Assembly (NCBI RefSeq): GCF_014201905.1
Contig: NZ_JACHFM010000001.1
Coordinates: 1-64,000 of the forward strand
DNA length: 64,000 bases
DNA from: Amaricoccus macauensis
Lineage (GTDB): Bacteria > Pseudomonadota > Alphaproteobacteria > Rhodobacterales > Rhodobacteraceae
Reading direction: 5' to 3'
The number at the start of each line of letters is the position of its first letter. The stretch's first letter is position 1. The translations under genes and the position numbers were made by a program. Below are positions 60,364-64,000 of this stretch, in pieces. The notes below the pieces were generated by a model. That model saw nothing but the letters and a program-made list of their open reading frames with translations. It was not told where the DNA came from and did no database searches.

Positions 60364-62367
60364 TCAGAACCATCCCTCCCGCCGCCCGAGCCAGTCGGAG
60401 CGGCGCTTGCCCTGCGGGGCCTGTCCCGGCCGGTTGATCTGCCCGGCGGGATCGGTGTCGGTGGGGGCGGCCCCGAGCTGATCCTCGAGGTCGCGCCATT
60501 TCTCGTCGGGCCAGCGGTCCGCGCCCGCGATCCAGGCGGCTGCGCGGGCGTAGACCCGGCAATCCAGCGCCTCGTTGCGCTCGCGCAGCTTCTGCCATTC
60601 CAGCCGGGCGAAGCCGCGCTTGGTGCGCACCGTCACCAGCTGCTCGGCCACGAACTGCTTCAGCCATTCGTTCTCGACCCAGTGCGGCAGGTGCACCGAG
60701 CCGGGCGGGAACGCCGCCCCGTCGGCCATCTCCTCCTCGGTCGGGCGTGCCAGCCGCAGGAAGCGGTAGGTTTCGGCCTTGAAGGTCGAGACCGCCACGG
60801 TCCAGAGCCGCGCCCCGCGCCGCAGGCGTTTGCCGCCCTCGGTCGCGTCGACAAAGGTCGGCCCCGACACCGGGCTCGAGCGGTTGAACCCCTCGACGCC
60901 CTTGACCGGCGACACCTGCGCGAAGCCTTGCGCCCGCGACCAGGAATAGACCGCCGGGGCCTCGTAGCCGGTGTCGATGGCGAGCCGCGCGATCCTGAGA
61001 TGCGCGCGGCGTTCATGCGGCCAGGACCTGTCCAGCAGCGCGGTCAGCTCCGACCAGGCGTCGTGCCGGTCGGGCCCGCCCTCGATGACGACGTGATCGA
61101 CGAGCCAGCTTTCCAAGCCGCGACCCCAGGCCCAGACATCGACCTCGATCCGGTCCTTCTGCACGTCGGCTCCGGCTGTCAGGAACAACCCGCCTGCTGG
61201 CACCGTGCCGGATTTCCAGCGTTCGCGCCGGTCGTAGAGCCGCTGCCAGTCGGGCGCTTCCCCGGTCTCGACCCATGTCTCGCCGAGGATCGTGTTGCGG
61301 AACGCCTTGATCGCCTCGTCCGACCCTTGGGCTGCTTCCCATGACCGCACGATCCGCTCCCAGCTCAGCCAGCCGATCGGCGAATAGAGCGCCGAAAGGT
61401 GATACCCGACCGTGGTCGGATCGGCGGCCGTGGCGGTCGCCCGCCATTCGCCGCCCTCCAGCATCGCCGTCTTGTGGTGTTCCGCGATTGCCGCGTCGCA
61501 GCCCTCGCAGTGATACTCGGCCGTCTCCGGGCGGCCCTTTTGCCAGCGCAGCCGGTCGAACTTCAGCCATTGTGCGTGGCCGCATTGTGGGCACGGCACG
61601 AAGAACCGACGCTGGTCGCTGGCCTCGTACTCGCGCTCGATGCGCGACAGCCCCCGGATCGTGGGCGTCGAGACCAGCAGCACCTTGCGCCGGTGGGCGA
61701 AGGTCAGGGAGCGCGCCTCGGCGAGCGTGACCGGATCGCCTTCCTCGTCGGCCGAGGCGGGATAGGCGTCGACCTCGTCGAGGAAGATGTAGCGCGCCGG
61801 GGTGGACCGAAGCCCGACCGCCGAGTTCGCGCCCGTCATGATCAGGATGCCGCCCGCGAACTCCTTCGAGAGCATCGTGTTGCCCGCATCGCGGGATCGC
61901 GCGGGCTTCACCCGCTCCCGCAGCTCTGGGCTTTCATCGATCAGCGGGTCGATGCGCTGGCGCGAGTTGCGCTTGGCCAGTTCCACGGTCGGCTGGACCG
62001 CCAGCATCGGACCCGGCGCCTGGTGGATCGCGAACCCGATCCAGTTGTTGCCCGCCTCGGTCGCGCCGACCTGCGCCGCCTTCATGAACACGATCCGCTG
62101 CGTGGGATCCCCCGGCGACAGCCGGTCCATGATCTCGCGCATGTAGGGCGTGCGCACGGTGCGATACCGCCCCGGTTCGGCTGAAGCCCGCCCCGAGAGC
62201 AGCCGGTGCCGGTCCGCCCATTCCGAAACGGTCAGGTCCGGGTCGGGCCGCAACCCGTTGCCCCAGGCGCGGAGGATCTCGCCCGCGCCGTCGAAGTCGA
62301 TCAGGCCATCATCGTCACCGGAAGTCGGGCCGGACCTCGGCGAGTTCGTCGAGGTGGGCGCGTACAT
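60364..62367 (-). CDS. Phage terminase large subunit, GpA family (copy B, complete)
   Basis: A 667-residue packaging motor. The ATPase domain has a Walker A-like MKAAQVGATEAGNNW (~95), Walker B-like YIFLDEVDAYPASADEE (~190), and motif III-like LVSTPTIRGLSRIE. A zinc knuckle (CPQCGHAQW, then CEGCDAAIAEH) lies at ~255-290. The nuclease part includes TAGADVQKDRIEVDVWAWG and RLAIDTGYEAPAVY. Length and layout are those of lambda GpA. It overlaps the small terminase by 53 nt. Copy A at the left edge is ~90% similar by eye at DNA level. Confidence 0.93.
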   Translation of the reverse strand: MYAPTSTNSPRSGPTSGDDDGLIDFDGAGEILRAWGNGLRPDPDLTVSEWADRHRLLSGRASAEPGRYRTVRTPYMREIMDRLSPGDPTQRIVFMKAAQVGATEAGNNWIGFAIHQAPGPMLAVQPTVELAKRNSRQRIDPLIDESPELRERVKPARSRDAGNTMLSKEFAGGILIMTGANSAVGLRSTPARYIFLDEVDAYPASADEEGDPVTLAEARSLTFAHRRKVLLVSTPTIRGLSRIEREYEASDQRRFFVPCPQCGHAQWLKFDRLRWQKGRPETAEYHCEGCDAAIAEHHKTAMLEGGEWRATATAADPTTVGYHLSALYSPIGWLSWERIVRSWEAAQGSDEAIKAFRNTILGETWVETGEAPDWQRLYDRRERWKSGTVPAGGLFLTAGADVQKDRIEVDVWAWGRGLESWLVDHVVIEGGPDRHDAWSELTALLDRSWPHERRAHLRIARLAIDTGYEAPAVYSWSRAQGFAQVSPVKGVEGFNRSSPVSGPTFVDATEGGKRLRRGARLWTVAVSTFKAETYRFLRLARPTEEEMADGAAFPPGSVHLPHWVENEWLKQFVAEQLVTVRTKRGFARLEWQKLRERNEALDCRVYARAAAWIAGADRWPDEKWRDLEDQLGAAPTDTDPAGQINRPGQAPQGKRRSDWLGRREGWF

Positions 62368-62911
62368 GTTTCTCCAGGACCTTCTGCATCGCGGCTGGCT
62401 CCACGGTGATCTGCTGGCCGGTCACGTCGGCGCACGAGGCTGACAGTTCGGCCGCCATCAGCGCCGCCGCGCGTGCAGGCCAGTTCACCCACGCGTCCCG
62501 TTCCTCCCGCGCCAGCCGGAACACCAGCGCCAGCGCGCGGGCCCGCTCGATCAACTCCCCCTTCAGCTTCTGGAGCCGGATGCGCCGCTCCTGCGCTTTC
62601 AGCACCTCGTTCGCGGTCTTCGCCTGCAGGAAGGTCGTGCCGCCGCCGACGGCCGGGACTGCCAGCCCCTGTTCACGCAGCGTGTCGCCAACAGCGGCCA
62701 CGGCCGCCTCGGGGACGGGCTTCAGCTTCGGCGTGGGCGGCTTGCGGGTCTTGGACGGGTCGGTCGTCTCGGCACGTCTGGCGTCGCTGGCGGCCGCGTT
62801 GATGCTGCCGTCGGGATAGAGGACCAGCCGCTCGGCGGCCTTGGCCTTCTGGATCGCGCCCCGCGACAGCCCGACATGCGCGGCGTACTGGCGCTCGCTC
62901 ATGCCCTGCAT
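62315..62911 (-). CDS. Phage terminase small subunit-like protein (copy B)
   Basis: A 198-residue paralogue of the gene at 1267-1863. It has the same helix-turn-helix N-terminus and the Ala/Arg/Glu-rich helical middle. Differences are conservative and few (for example KAAERL against KAAERL with Thr, and ELSASCADVTG against EISASCSDATG). The 53-nt overlap with the large terminase gene is preserved. Confidence 0.75.
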   Translation of the reverse strand: MQGMSERQYAAHVGLSRGAIQKAKAAERLVLYPDGSINAAASDARRAETTDPSKTRKPPTPKLKPVPEAAVAAVGDTLREQGLAVPAVGGGTTFLQAKTANEVLKAQERRIRLQKLKGELIERARALALVFRLAREERDAWVNWPARAAALMAAELSASCADVTGQQITVEPAAMQKVLEKHVRAHLDELAEVRPDFR

Positions 62912-62943
62912 CGACGGCTCCGATTATCTATCGAAATCATGTT

Positions 62944-62960
62944 CTTATCGAGTTGATAAG
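62944..62960. promoter_or_regulatory. Conserved palindrome in divergent terminase promoter region (copy B)
   Basis: Identical 17 bp to the dyad at 1896-1912, in the same position between the divergent genes, while bases on both sides differ between copies. Conservation against drift supports a protein-binding site. Confidence 0.5.
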
Positions 62961-63022
62961 CAGCGCGACCGGAGCGAACGTCCGTTCAGAAGGACGATGC
63001 AACTCACCAAGGAGCCATCACG

Positions 63023-63295
63023 ATGACCACGCGCCTGAACCCGATCACCACCCCGCGCCACGAACTCCGCGCCGAGAAGGCGCGCCGGAATAAGGAAGCC
63101 GCGCTCGCGGCCTTCATCGGCAAGAAGGCCGAGATCGACGAGATGCTCGCCCGGCTGCAGACGCTGAGCGACGACCACTTCAACGCCCACCCCGACGAGA
63201 TCAACTGGGGCCATGTCGGCACCCTCGAACACTACGCCAGCCTCCTGAAGCGCATCACCGACAGCGCCTTCGGCGAGGGCGAGCACGCCCGCTGA
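63023..63295 (+). CDS. Conserved phage hypothetical protein, 90 aa (copy B)
   Basis: Paralogue of 1975-2247 with equal length. The segment after DDHFN reads AHPDEINWGHVGTLEHY here against CAPDEAGWAMVGTLEHY in copy A; all else is almost unchanged. No family is recognised. The drift pattern (most DNA changes silent) supports coding. Confidence 0.75.
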   Translation: MTTRLNPITTPRHELRAEKARRNKEAALAAFIGKKAEIDEMLARLQTLSDDHFNAHPDEINWGHVGTLEHYASLLKRITDSAFGEGEHAR

Positions 63296-63297
63296 TC

Positions 63298-63337
63298 TCC
63301 GGCACTGCCGGAACTCCCGCCGCGCGCCCTGCGCGGC
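63298..63337 (+). other. Two conserved stem-loops between the 90-aa and DUF3489 genes (copy B)
   Basis: TCCGGC-ACT-GCCGGA (63298-63312) and GCCGCGC-GCCCT-GCGCGGC (63319-63337). Stems are as in copy A; only the first loop changes. This pattern fits selection on RNA structure. Confidence 0.4.
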
Positions 63338-63390
63338 TCGGGGTCGTAGGAGGCGCCGCATGACGCGGGCCCGAATACGGAGACGATCCC

Positions 63391-63963
63391 ATGACCAAGC
63401 TTTCTGACACCCAAGCCATCATCCTCAGCGCCGCCGCACAGCGCGAGGACCGCATCGCACTGCCGCTGCCCGAGAGCCTGCGCGGCGGCGCCGCTGCCAA
63501 GGTGGTCGGCGCGATGCTCGCGAAGAACTTCCTGCAGGAGGTCGACGCCGACACGCGCAAGGGCGAGCTTATGTGGCGCGAGACCGGAGACGGCCACGGC
63601 GTCACGCTGGTTGCCACCGACGCGGGCCTTGCCGCCATCGGGATCGAGACCGAGGACGCGAACCCCGCGCCTGCGGGCGCGACGGACGCGCCTACCGAGG
63701 AGGCCGCGCCGGACACCCCCACCGTAGCCGAAACCGCGCCCAAGACGCGCACACCGCGCGAGGGCACCAAGCAGGCCACGCTGATCGCCATGCTGCGCGC
63801 ACCGGACGGCGCGACCATCGAGGAGATCATGGCCGCGACGGGCTGGCAGTCGCACACGGTGCGCGGCGCGATGGCGGGGGCGCTGAAGAAGAAGCTCGGG
63901 CTCGAGGTGACCTCGGAGAAGGTCGAGGATCGGGGGCGCGTGTACAAACTCCCCGCCGCCTGA
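63391..63963 (+). CDS. DUF3489 domain protein (copy B)
   Basis: A 190-residue paralogue of 2342-2914. The helical N-terminal region and the C-terminal winged-helix-like DUF3489 part are nearly identical to copy A. The linker (~95-125, Ala/Thr/Glu/Pro) has drifted most, as expected for a disordered joint. Its downstream neighbours are outside the window. Confidence 0.8.
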   Translation: MTKLSDTQAIILSAAAQREDRIALPLPESLRGGAAAKVVGAMLAKNFLQEVDADTRKGELMWRETGDGHGVTLVATDAGLAAIGIETEDANPAPAGATDAPTEEAAPDTPTVAETAPKTRTPREGTKQATLIAMLRAPDGATIEEIMAATGWQSHTVRGAMAGALKKKLGLEVTSEKVEDRGRVYKLPAA

Positions 63964-64000
63964 CGCGCCGGACCCCGACAAGCTGATGACCGCCGTCCCT

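Larger units (their letters stand above)
61061..64000. repeat. Diverged duplicate of window bases 1-2963 (prophage B copy)
   Basis: Terminase 5' part, small terminase, palindrome, 90-aa gene, paired stem-loops and DUF3489 gene all recur in the same order and orientation as at 1-2963. The offset is 61,060 bp left of the 12-nt indel and 61,048-61,049 bp to its right. Scattered substitutions show an old divergence, not a fresh duplication or an assembly overlap. Both copies run off the window or into unrelated sequence. Confidence 0.9.

Overview
The window is GC-rich, with gene families typical of Rhodobacteraceae (Alphaproteobacteria): RcGTA-like tail proteins, DUF2460, DUF2163, DUF2793, DUF3489, a DUF2924 and serine recombinase pair, and alphaproteobacterial mer and cop genes. 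Nearly everything is prophage or prophage cargo. The two ends carry diverged copies of the same phage block: large terminase, small terminase, a 90-aa protein and a DUF3489 protein, at 1-2963 and 61061-64000, offset by about 61,050 bp. I read this as two related prophages in tandem and in the same orientation. The left one (A) runs out of the window at its terminase. The right one (B) runs out upstream of its terminase.

Reading leftwards, the direction of phage transcription, prophage B holds terminase, head-tail connector, portal, protease-capsid fusion, decoration protein and neck genes (62.9-55.2 kb). A complete mercury operon (merR, merT, merP, merF, merA; 52.2-55.1 kb) is wedged exactly between two neck genes. 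The tail genes follow (52.2-40.8 kb), with a likely programmed -1 frameshift in the tail chaperone, then lysis genes (40.8-39.3 kb: DUF6127 membrane protein, M15 endolysin, Rz and Rz1). Next comes a metal-resistance cluster (27.5-39.3 kb): MerR regulator, YnfA, a Zn/Cd/Pb ATPase, cytochrome c, multicopper oxidase, DUF302, VTT and APC membrane proteins, a copper ATPase and a DUF411 copper protein.

Between this cluster and the recombinase of prophage A lies a lower-GC island (22.25-27.0 kb) with a PD-(D/E)XK nuclease, a DNA methyltransferase with an N-terminal HTH, and the poorly understood TcmP and DUF5131 pair. The island truncates the large serine recombinase of A (21.4 kb). Left of it are an unrecognised three-gene operon with an alphaproteobacterial LexA-type box upstream (18.4-20.6 kb), a low-GC HNH endonuclease gene (17.6 kb) and the early and replication operon of A (17.3-4.7 kb): sigma-like protein, ATPase, helicase, PD-(D/E)XK nuclease, primase-helicase, RuvC-like resolvase and DNA methyltransferases. 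An IS110 element (3.2-4.7 kb) sits between the methyltransferases and the A copy of the DUF3489 block.

The metal genes fall under MerR-type control: three promoters with the diagnostic 19-bp spacer and dyad lie upstream of merT, the Zn/Cd ATPase and the copper ATPase. Several loci look decayed: the truncated recombinase, a frameshifted cytosine methyltransferase, an ion-channel gene with two indels, and a nonsense codon in the small gene before DUF2924. Family names come from reading translated sequence from memory, without database searches.
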